In this document: positions 8,036 through 15,318 of the stretch, one piece after another
Layout of the letters: each line of letters starts with the position of its first letter
Numbering within the stretch: position 1 is the stretch's first letter
Source of the DNA: an uncultured Eubacteriales bacterium
GTDB lineage: Bacteria; Bacillota; Clostridia; Monoglobales; Monoglobaceae
Assembly (NCBI GenBank): GCA_905201285.1
Contig: CAJKNM010000016.1
Span: 1 to 26,310 of the forward strand
DNA length: 26,310 nucleotides
Reading direction: 5' to 3'
Position numbers and translations under genes: made by a program
The notes under the pieces: model-generated
What the model saw: only the letters and a program-made list of their open reading frames with translations
What the model was told of the DNA's origin: nothing
Databases searched by the model: none

Positions 8036-10042
8036 TTATCGATACATAGGGAAGAAGTCAACACGCGGTTCAAGGAACTTAATCTTATGCTCGGTTTCAC
8101 CCTCACACATATCAGCGAATGTATCAAAAATTCTGTCCCAGTTCCAGAAGTCTTCGCCGAAGCCGAGGTACTCGCGAAGCATTTCACAGCCCTTAGGCGC
8201 TATCGGATGCATAAGCGATACGGCGGTTCTTACCATATGGAAGGTGTCGATTAAAACCTGTCTGCGCATATCGTTGCTATCCTCTTTATCCGCCGCACCG
8301 ATGTTCTTTGCCCAATACTTATTTGCGTTTCTGATATATTCGTCCATAAGGCTCATCACCTTATGGAATTCAAATTTATACATTGCTCTCTCGTATTTAA
8401 GAACGACTTCCTTTGCGCTGTGCAGAACCTCGTCGCTTACCTTGCCGAGCGGCATATTTCCTTCGAAATACTTTTGAGCGGTATAGAAGCAAGACCGTGC
8501 AACACGATTGAATACGTTTGAAAGAAGCTTTCCCTCTTTCATTACGGGGTCTGCGTCCTTTTCATCAGCGGCGGGGTTCAGCGGCTTAGGCTGAAAGCTT
8601 ACGCTTTTAAGTCCGAGGCCCAGGCCCAAAAAGTGCGCGCGAAGATGCTCGGGCATATAATATTCAAACAATTCATCAGCCATCGGAGGTTTAACCGCTC
8701 CGCTGCTGCTCGCCTTTTTATTAAGGAACAAAATATGATTATTAGCCACAAGCACAGGCATCTTAAGCTGGCCGTCCTTCGGTCTTGCGGTCAATCCGTC
8801 TTTCCCTTGCGTTGCCATAAACAGCGCCGGCTCGGCTATCCCATAGAAATAGATGTTATCCTGACCGATGAACTGATAGATTCCCGCCGTGTCATCACAC
8901 CAATACTTTTTCCATTCATCGTCGGGCTTTCCGATGCTCTTAAGATATGCCTTCGTAAACGAAATCGGCGCCCAGAGTGATTCCGGCCAAACCCATATGG
9001 TGAGACCCTTCTCGCCGTCAATGACGGGCGCGGGAACCCCCCAATCGATGTTTCCTGTCAGTCTGAACGGAACAAGCGTCTTTCCGGCACGGAAACGGAT
9101 TCCGTTCTCGTTGAGAACGGCTCTTGCCTTGTCGCGGTCTGAAAGGTCCTTAAACTCAAGCGAAAACGATGTCTTGTTTGCCGCTGAGTCAAGCTTATGC
9201 GGCGGCATCTGTCCTTTTATCTTCTCATAATCCTCGGAAAATTCGTTCTTGATATACACAAGCGGCGGAGTCATAAACTCACGGATTGTATTCGCCACAA
9301 GCGGACGGACATTCTCTTTTTTTGAAATATCGTCAACAAAGTCCTCAAGCAATTCTTTAAATTTAGTAAGGTCAATGTACCAGTTCGCCACATCACGCAT
9401 TTCCGGAGTGTCACCCGTCAGCGTACTCTTCGGGTCGATTAATTCCTCAGGCATATACTGATGCCCCATCGAACATTCATCGGCATATCCCTTGTCAGAG
9501 GTACAATTCTCAACCGGACACTTACCCACAACCTGTCGGCCGTTTAGGAACTGACCCGCCTTAACATCATAGAACTGAGAGGTCACCATCTTTTCAAGCC
9601 AGCCGTTTTCGTACCAAAGCTCCATAAGCTCACGGCTGAACTCCTTATGCACCTCAGAGGTCTCACCGAGTCCCGATGCGCCGAAGAGATTCAGGCTGAT
9701 TTCGTACGCGTCAAGCGTCTCTTTCTGACTTTCGTGATTCTCCCTTACAAAATCTTCGATTGTTCCGGTATAGCCGTTTTCGCAAAGCTTTCGATAGCTC
9801 TCAGCGATAGGCGAACCATAGCAATCCGTTCCGGAGACGAATATCACGTTTTCCGCACCGATTCTGTCTCTCAGGAACCTTGCCGTTGCGTCTGCCTGAA
9901 CAAATACACCGCCGATATGCCCAAAGTGAAGCTTTTTGTTGCCGTATGGCATACCGCCCGTAATAACGGCACGCTTCGGGAACTCAGGTCTTTCCATATC
10001 AAATATGCTCGGCTTTTCCTTGCGGTAATTCTTGTTTTCCAT
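8036..10042 (-). CDS. metG: Methionyl-tRNA synthetase with atypical KMSKS loop
   Basis: A 668-residue class I aminoacyl-tRNA synthetase. The HIGH motif is HFGH at 39-42. A zinc-knuckle insert carries Cys175, Cys180, Cys190 and His194, in the position of the MetRS connective peptide. NIDWGVPAP (331-339) and FIGQDNIYFYGI (391-402) match MetRS signatures, which is why I call it MetG rather than another class I enzyme. The KMSKS loop is reduced to KKASSSG (442-448). No EMAP-type tRNA-binding domain is visible at the C-terminus. The start is the ATG at 10042, 9 bases after AAGGAG; upstream in-frame starts would lie inside gltX. It follows gltX by 14 bases in the same operon. Confidence 0.88.
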   Translation of the reverse strand: MENKNYRKEKPSIFDMERPEFPKRAVITGGMPYGNKKLHFGHIGGVFVQADATARFLRDRIGAENVIFVSGTDCYGSPIAESYRKLCENGYTGTIEDFVRENHESQKETLDAYEISLNLFGASGLGETSEVHKEFSRELMELWYENGWLEKMVTSQFYDVKAGQFLNGRQVVGKCPVENCTSDKGYADECSMGHQYMPEELIDPKSTLTGDTPEMRDVANWYIDLTKFKELLEDFVDDISKKENVRPLVANTIREFMTPPLVYIKNEFSEDYEKIKGQMPPHKLDSAANKTSFSLEFKDLSDRDKARAVLNENGIRFRAGKTLVPFRLTGNIDWGVPAPVIDGEKGLTIWVWPESLWAPISFTKAYLKSIGKPDDEWKKYWCDDTAGIYQFIGQDNIYFYGIAEPALFMATQGKDGLTARPKDGQLKMPVLVANNHILFLNKKASSSGAVKPPMADELFEYYMPEHLRAHFLGLGLGLKSVSFQPKPLNPAADEKDADPVMKEGKLLSNVFNRVARSCFYTAQKYFEGNMPLGKVSDEVLHSAKEVVLKYERAMYKFEFHKVMSLMDEYIRNANKYWAKNIGAADKEDSNDMRRQVLIDTFHMVRTAVSLMHPIAPKGCEMLREYLGFGEDFWNWDRIFDTFADMCEGETEHKIKFLEPRVDFFPMYR

Positions 10043-10056
10043 ATACATACACTCCT

Positions 10057-11697
10057 TTATCTTGCTGCCAGAACGCGGCGGCGCATTGCGTCCTCGCCGA
10101 TTATATGACAGATTTCCCACAAATCGGGCGAGTTCGTCCTGCCGGTGATTGCAACGCGGATAACGTTGCTGACATCTGTTATGCTTCCCTTATACATATC
10201 GGGGTTCTTTTTAAAGTCCTTCGGCTTAACGGCATAACCCATATCGGCTGTGATTTCACGTATCTTGTTAAACCAAGCCGAATTATCGTCCGAGTGGTCA
10301 TACCCCTTAAGGTATCTGTCGATAATCTCGGCGCGATCCTCCGCACTGACATTTTCGGGGAAGGGCGCCTCCTGTTTTAAACTCTCATCATAATAGATTG
10401 ACAAAAATTCTCTTGCCTGCTTCCAGTTTGTCAAATCCTTTCTGGGTCTTGCCGCATCTCTTCCTACGTTTATCGCCTTACAGGTCAGCTCCTTGTCGCG
10501 TGTGAACAGGGCATAAAATTCGGGGTCATATTCTTTAAGCCAATCCGACATCTTTTCATAAATATCATCGGGCGACATCTTAAATATAATCTCTCGGCTT
10601 ATATCATCAAACTTCATTATATCAAAAAGAGCGCCGGAATTACTCATTTTTTCAAGGGTAAACTTAAAATCGTCAATACTGCTGTCGGGATGCTCAGCAC
10701 GCCATTCTTCAAAGTTAGAATTTAAAACCGTCATAAGGTATTCCCATACAGCAGCGGTGAGATATCCTTCCGCACGGTAATAGCCGAGTCCCAATTCCGG
10801 ATCCTTACGTTTTGAAAGCTTACGCTTTGTCTCGCCGTCCATCTTCATAAGGACGGGGGTGTGACAATAAATCGGGCGTTTCCAGCCAAAGGTATCAAAA
10901 AGCTGGGCATGAATCGGAAGGGTCGACAGCCATTCCTCACCGCGTGCCACGTGCGTCGTGCGCATAAGATGGTCATCTATAACATGAGCGAAGTGATAGG
11001 TCGGAATCCCGTCGGATTTAAGAAGAACAAAATCCTGATAGTTTTCCTGAAGCTTAAGCATACCGCGGATTCCGTCAAAAACCTCGACCGTATTGTTAAT
11101 ATCGCCGCTTGAACGGAATCTGAGAACATATTCCTCTCCCGCATCGATTCTCGACTTCACCTCGTCATAGTCGAGGCCGCGGCAGACCGCCCACTCGCCG
11201 TAATAACCAAAGTTAAGTTTCTTTGAGATTTGTTCCTCACGCATCTTAGTCAGCTTTTCCTCGCTGCAGAAGCAGGGATATGCAAGTCCCCTCCGCACCA
11301 ATTCTTTCGCAAAGCACTGATAGATTTCCTTGCGGAGACGCTGACGGTACGGGCCGTAGTTTCCCTTTTGGCCGTCATTCTCGGTCACACCTTCATCAAA
11401 GTGAATTCCGAAGTAATTCATCGATGACAGCACCAGTTCAACTGCACCCTCAACCTCACGCTTTGCATCAGTGTCCTCAACCCTGAGATAGAATACTCCG
11501 CCGCTCTGGTGAGCAAGACGTTCGCCGATGATTGCATTATACAGATTTCCCAAATGAACGAAACCCGTCGGACTCGGTCCTATACGGGTAACCTTTGCGC
11601 CCTCGGGCAGGTCGCGCTCGGGATACAGTTCTTCATAATATTCAGGTGTTTTGTCAATATGCGGAAAAAGAAGCTCCGCCAGTTTATTGTTATCCAT
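10057..11697 (-). CDS. gltX: Glutamyl-tRNA synthetase
   Basis: A 546-residue class I synthetase that charges tRNA-Glu, and in many Firmicutes also tRNA-Gln, which is later amidated. The N-terminal catalytic fold has RIGPSPTGFVHLGN with the HIGH-type tetrad at 48-51. FHY-like YHFAHVIDDHLMRTTHVARGEEWL follows, then KRKLSKRKD with the KMSKS equivalent at 293-297. The C-terminal anticodon-binding part is helical. It is somewhat longer than the 470-490 residues of many GltX proteins. The ATG at 11697 has CCGGAGG just upstream, and the gene is transcribed ahead of metG from its own promoter. Confidence 0.93.
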   Translation of the reverse strand: MDNNKLAELLFPHIDKTPEYYEELYPERDLPEGAKVTRIGPSPTGFVHLGNLYNAIIGERLAHQSGGVFYLRVEDTDAKREVEGAVELVLSSMNYFGIHFDEGVTENDGQKGNYGPYRQRLRKEIYQCFAKELVRRGLAYPCFCSEEKLTKMREEQISKKLNFGYYGEWAVCRGLDYDEVKSRIDAGEEYVLRFRSSGDINNTVEVFDGIRGMLKLQENYQDFVLLKSDGIPTYHFAHVIDDHLMRTTHVARGEEWLSTLPIHAQLFDTFGWKRPIYCHTPVLMKMDGETKRKLSKRKDPELGLGYYRAEGYLTAAVWEYLMTVLNSNFEEWRAEHPDSSIDDFKFTLEKMSNSGALFDIMKFDDISREIIFKMSPDDIYEKMSDWLKEYDPEFYALFTRDKELTCKAINVGRDAARPRKDLTNWKQAREFLSIYYDESLKQEAPFPENVSAEDRAEIIDRYLKGYDHSDDNSAWFNKIREITADMGYAVKPKDFKKNPDMYKGSITDVSNVIRVAITGRTNSPDLWEICHIIGEDAMRRRVLAAR

Positions 11698-11762
11698 TAC
11701 TTATCCTCCGGTAAATTATTCTAAAATTCACATAGCTATTACTATTATAACATTATCATTTA

Positions 11763-11791
11763 ATTTTACACTTTTTTTGTCAAAAAGTCAA
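11763..11791 (-). promoter_or_regulatory. gltX-metG promoter
   Basis: On the minus strand TTGACT (11791-11786), a 17-base spacer and TAAAAT (11768-11763) precede gltX by about 65 bases. A second good -10 hexamer (TATAAT) occurs closer to the gene but without a convincing -35. No T-box features (Stem I, T-box sequence, antiterminator) can be fitted in this short leader. Confidence 0.6.
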
Positions 11792-11810
11792 GCATCGGCG
11801 GCGTTTAATA

Positions 11811-11853
11811 CAAAAAAATCAGAGGACGCGGTAAATAAACCGCGTCCTCTGAT
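11811..11853 (-). terminator. Intrinsic terminator after ybaB
   Basis: Perfect 14-base arms (11818-11831 and 11840-11853) enclose an 8-base loop. On the minus strand the stem is followed by a run of T (complement of the A-run at 11812-11817). It begins 7 bases after the ybaB stop codon and closes the dnaX-PHP-ybaB unit. Confidence 0.92.
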
Positions 11854-11859
11854 AAAATT

Positions 11860-12207
11860 TTAGAATAATCCCGGAATATTCAGTCCGCCGGTTATTGAGC
11901 CGAGCTGTGACGTGCTGTCTTCCTCAATTTGGCGTAAGCCCTCGTTTACCGCCGCGATAATTAAATCCTGAAGCATCTCTACGTCATCCGCGTCAACAAC
12001 CTCGGGCGAAATCGTTACCTCTTTAAGCTCACGTTTTCCGTCAAATACCACCTTTACCGCTCCGCCGCCGGAAGCCGATTCATATGTTTTATTCTCAAGC
12101 TCCTCCTGCATCTTCATCATCTGCTCCTGCATTTTCTGAGCCTGCTTAATCATATGATTCATATTTGCTCCGCCGCCCATTCCGCGCGGAAATCCACCCT
12201 TTGCCAT
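11860..12207 (-). CDS. ybaB: YbaB/EbfC family nucleoid-associated protein
   Basis: A 115-residue protein with the YbaB signature: a Met/Gln-rich helix (MIKQAQKMQEQMMKMQEELE), the strand region SASGGGAVKVVFDGKRELKEVTI, and the C-terminal helix DLIIAAVNEGLRQIEED ending in GLNIPGLF. Family members are dimeric DNA-binding proteins, usually encoded between dnaX and recR. Here dnaX is upstream but separated by a PHP-domain gene, and a strong terminator follows in place of recR. An AAAGGAAA site precedes the ATG. Confidence 0.93.
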   Translation of the reverse strand: MAKGGFPRGMGGGANMNHMIKQAQKMQEQMMKMQEELENKTYESASGGGAVKVVFDGKRELKEVTISPEVVDADDVEMLQDLIIAAVNEGLRQIEEDSTSQLGSITGGLNIPGLF

Positions 12208-12250
12208 CTTAAATCATTTCCTTTCTGTTAATATCTTAAAAATAATTATT

Positions 12251-12994
12251 TTACGGTAGAATTACCGAATTTTCTGCTATCTCTAAGGCGTAATCGCCGT
12301 TTCTCAAAATATCCGCAAGTTCATAAGAATCTCTCGGCATCACTTTTGTCCTGAGTGCGGCCATTCCCTCGCCGCCGTCATGGTGAAAGTCAGACCCCGC
12401 CGTCATAATTTTAATATTATTGTCCTTAGCAAACTTCACCGTCTTACCTATTCTCGAATTATGACCGTTGTGCATATTAAAGGTCTCTATTCCGTCAACA
12501 TACATAGGGTCAATATCCTCCATATTATCTCTGAATCGGTGCGCCTGAATAAGCAATATTCCTTTAAGCCTGTCCGAATTCCGGAATTCGGCGATTCCGT
12601 AAGGGAGCCTGTCATAAATTTCAAGCAATGTATCCTCATCTATCCCATACGCAAGATAGTCATTCTGATTTTCGGAAAATCTTAGCTCTGCCCCCAAAAT
12701 CACATTGACCCCGTACTTTTTCCCCGCTTCTTCAGCGGCATAAAAGTCGCTCATATACCATTCTACAAACTCCTCTGCCGTCGGCTCTTTTGAAAAGCGT
12801 TCAAATCTGTACTGATAGGTAAAATGATTGGTTATCGCAATAGCGTTATAGCCGATTTTCGCATAGCGTCTGATTACCTCGTCGGGGGCAAAGTCCCCGC
12901 ACGAACTGACCGGTGACGTATGTGCATGAAGTTCTGTTCTGAACTTATACTTTTCCAAAATAAACTTTTTCATCTGACCTGACTCTGTATCCAC
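12251..12994 (-). CDS. PHP-domain metal-dependent phosphoesterase
   Basis: A 247-residue PHP-domain protein with ELHAHTSPVSSCG (His23, His25), ITNHF (His57), GAELRF (Glu103), IQAHRFR (His152) and TAGSDFHH (Asp202, His204), the set of metal ligands of a stand-alone PHP hydrolase. The second motif reads ITNH in place of the usual ITDH. Substrates of such proteins vary (histidinol phosphate, nucleotides, RNA ends) and none can be assigned here. The likely start is the GTG at 12994, because AGGAG overlaps the dnaX stop codon 10 bases upstream; an ATG at 12973 has a much weaker ribosome site. It lies between dnaX and ybaB, two genes that are usually adjacent. Confidence 0.82.
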   Translation of the reverse strand: MDTESGQMKKFILEKYKFRTELHAHTSPVSSCGDFAPDEVIRRYAKIGYNAIAITNHFTYQYRFERFSKEPTAEEFVEWYMSDFYAAEEAGKKYGVNVILGAELRFSENQNDYLAYGIDEDTLLEIYDRLPYGIAEFRNSDRLKGILLIQAHRFRDNMEDIDPMYVDGIETFNMHNGHNSRIGKTVKFAKDNNIKIMTAGSDFHHDGGEGMAALRTKVMPRDSYELADILRNGDYALEIAENSVILP

Positions 12995-13007
12995 AATCCG
13001 TCATCTC

Positions 13008-14624
13008 CTAAACTATATCTATTTTATCACCGAATATCTCTTTTTTTGCCGCTAAATCGTTTATTGAGGGCGAAGCCTCACCCTCCGCCGGGCGGTCTGT
13101 CCTCTCGCCCTTTACATACACTTTTGTCCTAAGATTCATCCCCGACACACGGCTAAACAGCTTAGAAAGATATTCAATCCCTTTCGGTGTGCCGATTCGG
13201 TTATAGGCGACCTTTCCCGCGACTTCAATTTCAATTATATCACCCTTAACCCGGGCATCGGCGTTATATAAAAATGCATAAAGCGACTTGCTTTCCTTTT
13301 TTATCTCGTTTAAGGCGTCAGCCCAGAATACACATTCCTCGCCCTCGGACGCATCCTCCGTTTCGGCCGCCGCAGGCCCGGCTTCCTCGGCAGTTGTTTT
13401 ATTCTGTGTTCCCTGCGGCAATTTCTCGGAACTCTCAGCCGGCTGTTTAAAATAGGCTGTTCCACTCTGAAGATTTGCGACAGCGGTTTCAAGCTTTTCG
13501 ATTCTCGCGAGCAGGGCGTCGGTATCCGTACTGTAACTCGGGTTACACAGCTTAACCATTGCCGTCTCAACGGCAATCTTCGGCTTTGAAAGCCACTTCG
13601 CCTGAGACAGGCTGTCGCTCAGTGCCTTTATTGAATATAAAATTCTCTCCGCCGAAAGCTTTTCTGCCTGGGCGGAATATTTTTGAGCCGCCTGTTCAGT
13701 CTTTTCAAGCATCGACGCGGGGCTATCCGTTGTCTTGCAGATCAGCAGGCACCTGAAATGCTCAATCAGATTTTCTAAGAGGAATTGTGCCTCCTTGCCC
13801 GCATTCAAAACCTCGCCGGCGGTCATCAGCGCATCTTTGGCATTATTTTCGGCAACCGCCGAAACTATGTCGAAAAGTTTTTCGCTTCCGATAATTCCGG
13901 TAATCTCACCCACTCGCCGGGTCGTAAGCTTTTCATCTCCGAAAGCCGCACAGCGGTCAAGCGTGCTTATCGCGTCTCTCATCGAGCCGTCGCCGATCTC
14001 GGCTATCAGTTCAACCGCATCGGGGGTAATATCGATTTTTTCGGCTTCTGTTATCCTGGTAAGTCTTTTTACTATATCATCGACACCTATCCGCCTGAAA
14101 TCAAAGCGCTGACACCTTGAAAGCACTGTCGGCGGAATCTTGTTCGGGTCGGTTGTTGCCAAAATAAATATCGTATGCGCAGGCGGTTCTTCAAGCGTTT
14201 TAAGCAGGGCGTTAAACGCCTCTGTCGTAAGCATATGAACCTCATCGATTATATAAACCTTATACTTACATCCGACCGGAGTATATATAACCTCCTCACG
14301 GATTTCGCGGATGCTTTCAACGCCGCGGTTACTCGCCGCGTCCATCTCGTATACATCGAGAATTGTTCCGTTTAAAATACCTCTGCAGGTCGGGCATTCG
14401 TTACAGGGCTCACCGTCTGTCGGGTTCTCACAGTTCACCGCTCGTGAGAAAATCTTTGCCGTTGAGGTCTTTCCCGTTCCCCTCGTACCGCAGAACAGGT
14501 AGGCATGAGCGATTCTTCCGCTTGAAACAGCACCGCGAAGAGTGTCGGAAACGTGTTCCTGCCCGACTAAATCCTCAAACCTCATCGGTCTCCATTTTCT
14601 GTATAAAGCCTGATACCCGGACAT
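13008..14624 (-). CDS. dnaX: DNA polymerase III subunit gamma/tau
   Basis: A 538-residue clamp-loader ATPase. The N-terminal AAA+ module has YRKWRPMRFEDLVGQ, Walker A GTRGTGKT (46-53), a zinc knuckle (Cys65, Cys74, Cys77, Cys80), Walker B VYIIDEVH (123-130) and the SRC motif (VLSRCQRFDF). A collar domain follows, then a low-complexity linker at about 400-430 and a C-terminal domain expected in tau. I chose the ATG at 14624 (MSGYQALYRKWRP), which matches the family start. A longer in-frame start at 14669 would lie in the 3' end of the SRP RNA region. An in-phase A-AAA-AAG heptamer occurs at codons 441-443. The gene is probably read from the SRP RNA promoter, since no separate promoter is evident. 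Confidence 0.93.
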   Translation of the reverse strand: MSGYQALYRKWRPMRFEDLVGQEHVSDTLRGAVSSGRIAHAYLFCGTRGTGKTSTAKIFSRAVNCENPTDGEPCNECPTCRGILNGTILDVYEMDAASNRGVESIREIREEVIYTPVGCKYKVYIIDEVHMLTTEAFNALLKTLEEPPAHTIFILATTDPNKIPPTVLSRCQRFDFRRIGVDDIVKRLTRITEAEKIDITPDAVELIAEIGDGSMRDAISTLDRCAAFGDEKLTTRRVGEITGIIGSEKLFDIVSAVAENNAKDALMTAGEVLNAGKEAQFLLENLIEHFRCLLICKTTDSPASMLEKTEQAAQKYSAQAEKLSAERILYSIKALSDSLSQAKWLSKPKIAVETAMVKLCNPSYSTDTDALLARIEKLETAVANLQSGTAYFKQPAESSEKLPQGTQNKTTAEEAGPAAAETEDASEGEECVFWADALNEIKKESKSLYAFLYNADARVKGDIIEIEVAGKVAYNRIGTPKGIEYLSKLFSRVSGMNLRTKVYVKGERTDRPAEGEASPSINDLAAKKEIFGDKIDIV

Positions 14625-14664
14625 ATTAATTCCCGCCTTTAAATACATATTTTCACATAAAAAA

Positions 14665-14933
14665 GTCATGTGCTTGCCGTCGAAACAGTTCTACCCGCGT
14701 TACTTGTACAGTTAACTCAGGTCTGGCTGCCCTACGGCACATCGAAATAACCGCTTATCGCTGCTGCGTTCCCGCCCTGACGAGGTTCACGGGTTCCGAT
14801 TGCGTAAGACCAGACCGTCAACGCCACTTATACAAGGGCAGACCGGACATCTCTATCCCTAAGGCAAGTTTTCATCCCCTCTGTAGCGGATTGAGGGTTA
14901 CAAGGCACCGCTAACACCCCGATTTAACATGAC
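14665..14933 (-). ncRNA. ffs: Signal recognition particle RNA, long bacterial form with Alu domain
   Basis: The minus-strand sequence contains the SRP S-domain core: GTGAACCTCGTCAGG, an apical GCG-GGAA-CGC tetraloop hairpin at about 14764-14776, and GCAGCAGCGATAAG. This matches the conserved helix 8 that binds Ffh, with GGAA as the tetraloop. The 5' part (GCGGTGCCTTGTAACCC) looks like the Alu domain of the 6S-like Firmicutes form. CTTGCC in the 5' half can pair with GGCAAG near the 3' end to close the long rod. The promoter upstream is nearly consensus. The 3' end is estimated from the last pairing and the following T-run. The position upstream of dnaX is the same as in Bacillus (scr-dnaX). 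Confidence 0.92.
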
Positions 14934-14939
14934 TGAATT

Positions 14940-14968
14940 ATTATATCACAATTTTTTGTTATCGTCAA
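14940..14968 (-). promoter_or_regulatory. SRP RNA promoter
   Basis: On the minus strand TTGACG (14968-14963) is 17 bases from a perfect TATAAT (14945-14940). Initiation is expected near 14933. The very good match fits a stable RNA gene. It diverges from the scfA promoter about 45 bases away. Confidence 0.88.
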
Positions 14969-15012
14969 CCGATTTTTTAAAAGATTTTGCCGAAAACTAA
15001 TTCCTGCATCGA

Positions 15013-15041
15013 TTGACAAGCGGCGCTCAATGTGTTATAAT
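15013..15041 (+). promoter_or_regulatory. scfA promoter, exact consensus
   Basis: TTGACA (15013-15018), a 17-base spacer and TATAAT (15036-15041) match the sigma-A consensus at all twelve positions. The leader to the scfA ATG is about 30 bases and contains TTTGGAGGT. This implies strong constitutive transcription of the SCIFF precursor unless an unseen repressor acts. Confidence 0.9.
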
Positions 15042-15076
15042 GTATAAAAGAATAATTATGTTTGGAGGTCAGTTAT

Positions 15077-15226
15077 ATGAAACACGTTAAGACAATCGAA
15101 ACACGTAACCTTTGCGAAAGCGCAAAGAACGGCGGCTGCGGCGAGTGTCAGACTTCATGCCAGTCGGCTTGCAAGACAAGCTGTGGTATTGCAAATCAGG
15201 CTTGTGAAAATAAAGAAAGCAAATAA
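15077..15226 (+). CDS. scfA: SCIFF ranthipeptide precursor
   Basis: A 49-residue peptide with the SCIFF (six cysteines in forty-five residues) signature: leader MKHVKTIETRNL and core CGECQTSCQSACKTSCGIAN. Cysteines sit at 21, 24, 28, 32, 36 and 43 as in the family, plus an extra Cys13 at the leader/core border. The family is made as a ribosomal peptide and given thioether links by the radical SAM enzyme ScfB, encoded next. The ATG follows GGAGG at good spacing, and the gene has an exact consensus promoter. A hairpin with a T-run separates it from scfB. Residue 37, the thioether acceptor Thr in the studied C. thermocellum peptide as I recall, is Gly here. Biological role of SCIFF peptides is still unclear; signalling has been proposed. 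Confidence 0.95.
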   Translation: MKHVKTIETRNLCESAKNGGCGECQTSCQSACKTSCGIANQACENKESK

Positions 15227-15245
15227 TAAGCTGTCAAAAAAACAT

Positions 15246-15300
15246 AATGCCACCCTAATAATACCGCCATCGAATAAGGCGGCTTTGGGGCGGCATTTTT
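15246..15300 (+). terminator. Attenuator-like hairpin between scfA and scfB
   Basis: Outer arms at 15246-15255 and 15288-15297 pair with one mismatch, inner arms CCGCC (15264-15268) and GGCGG (15278-15282) pair perfectly, and TTTTT follows at 15296-15300. It starts 20 bases after the scfA stop and ends just before the scfB ribosome site. Partial termination here would give more precursor than maturase from one promoter. Confidence 0.8.
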
Positions 15301-15318
15301 ATCGTGAGGAGATTTCAT

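Noticed and set aside
9647..10108. Plus-strand open frame of 153 codons opposite metG
   Set aside because: Shadow of a real gene on the other strand; no motif and no start signals.
10043..10120. N-terminal extension of metG by 26 residues
   Set aside because: It would overlap the end of gltX; AAGGAG sits 9 bases before the ATG at 10042, and the extension has no similarity to MetRS.
11698..11770. T-box leader before gltX
   Set aside because: The leader is too short and lacks a Stem I, a T-box sequence and a terminator/antiterminator pair.
14625..14669. Longer dnaX start
   Set aside because: The extra residues lie in the 3' flank of the SRP RNA, have no ribosome site and are absent from the DnaX family.
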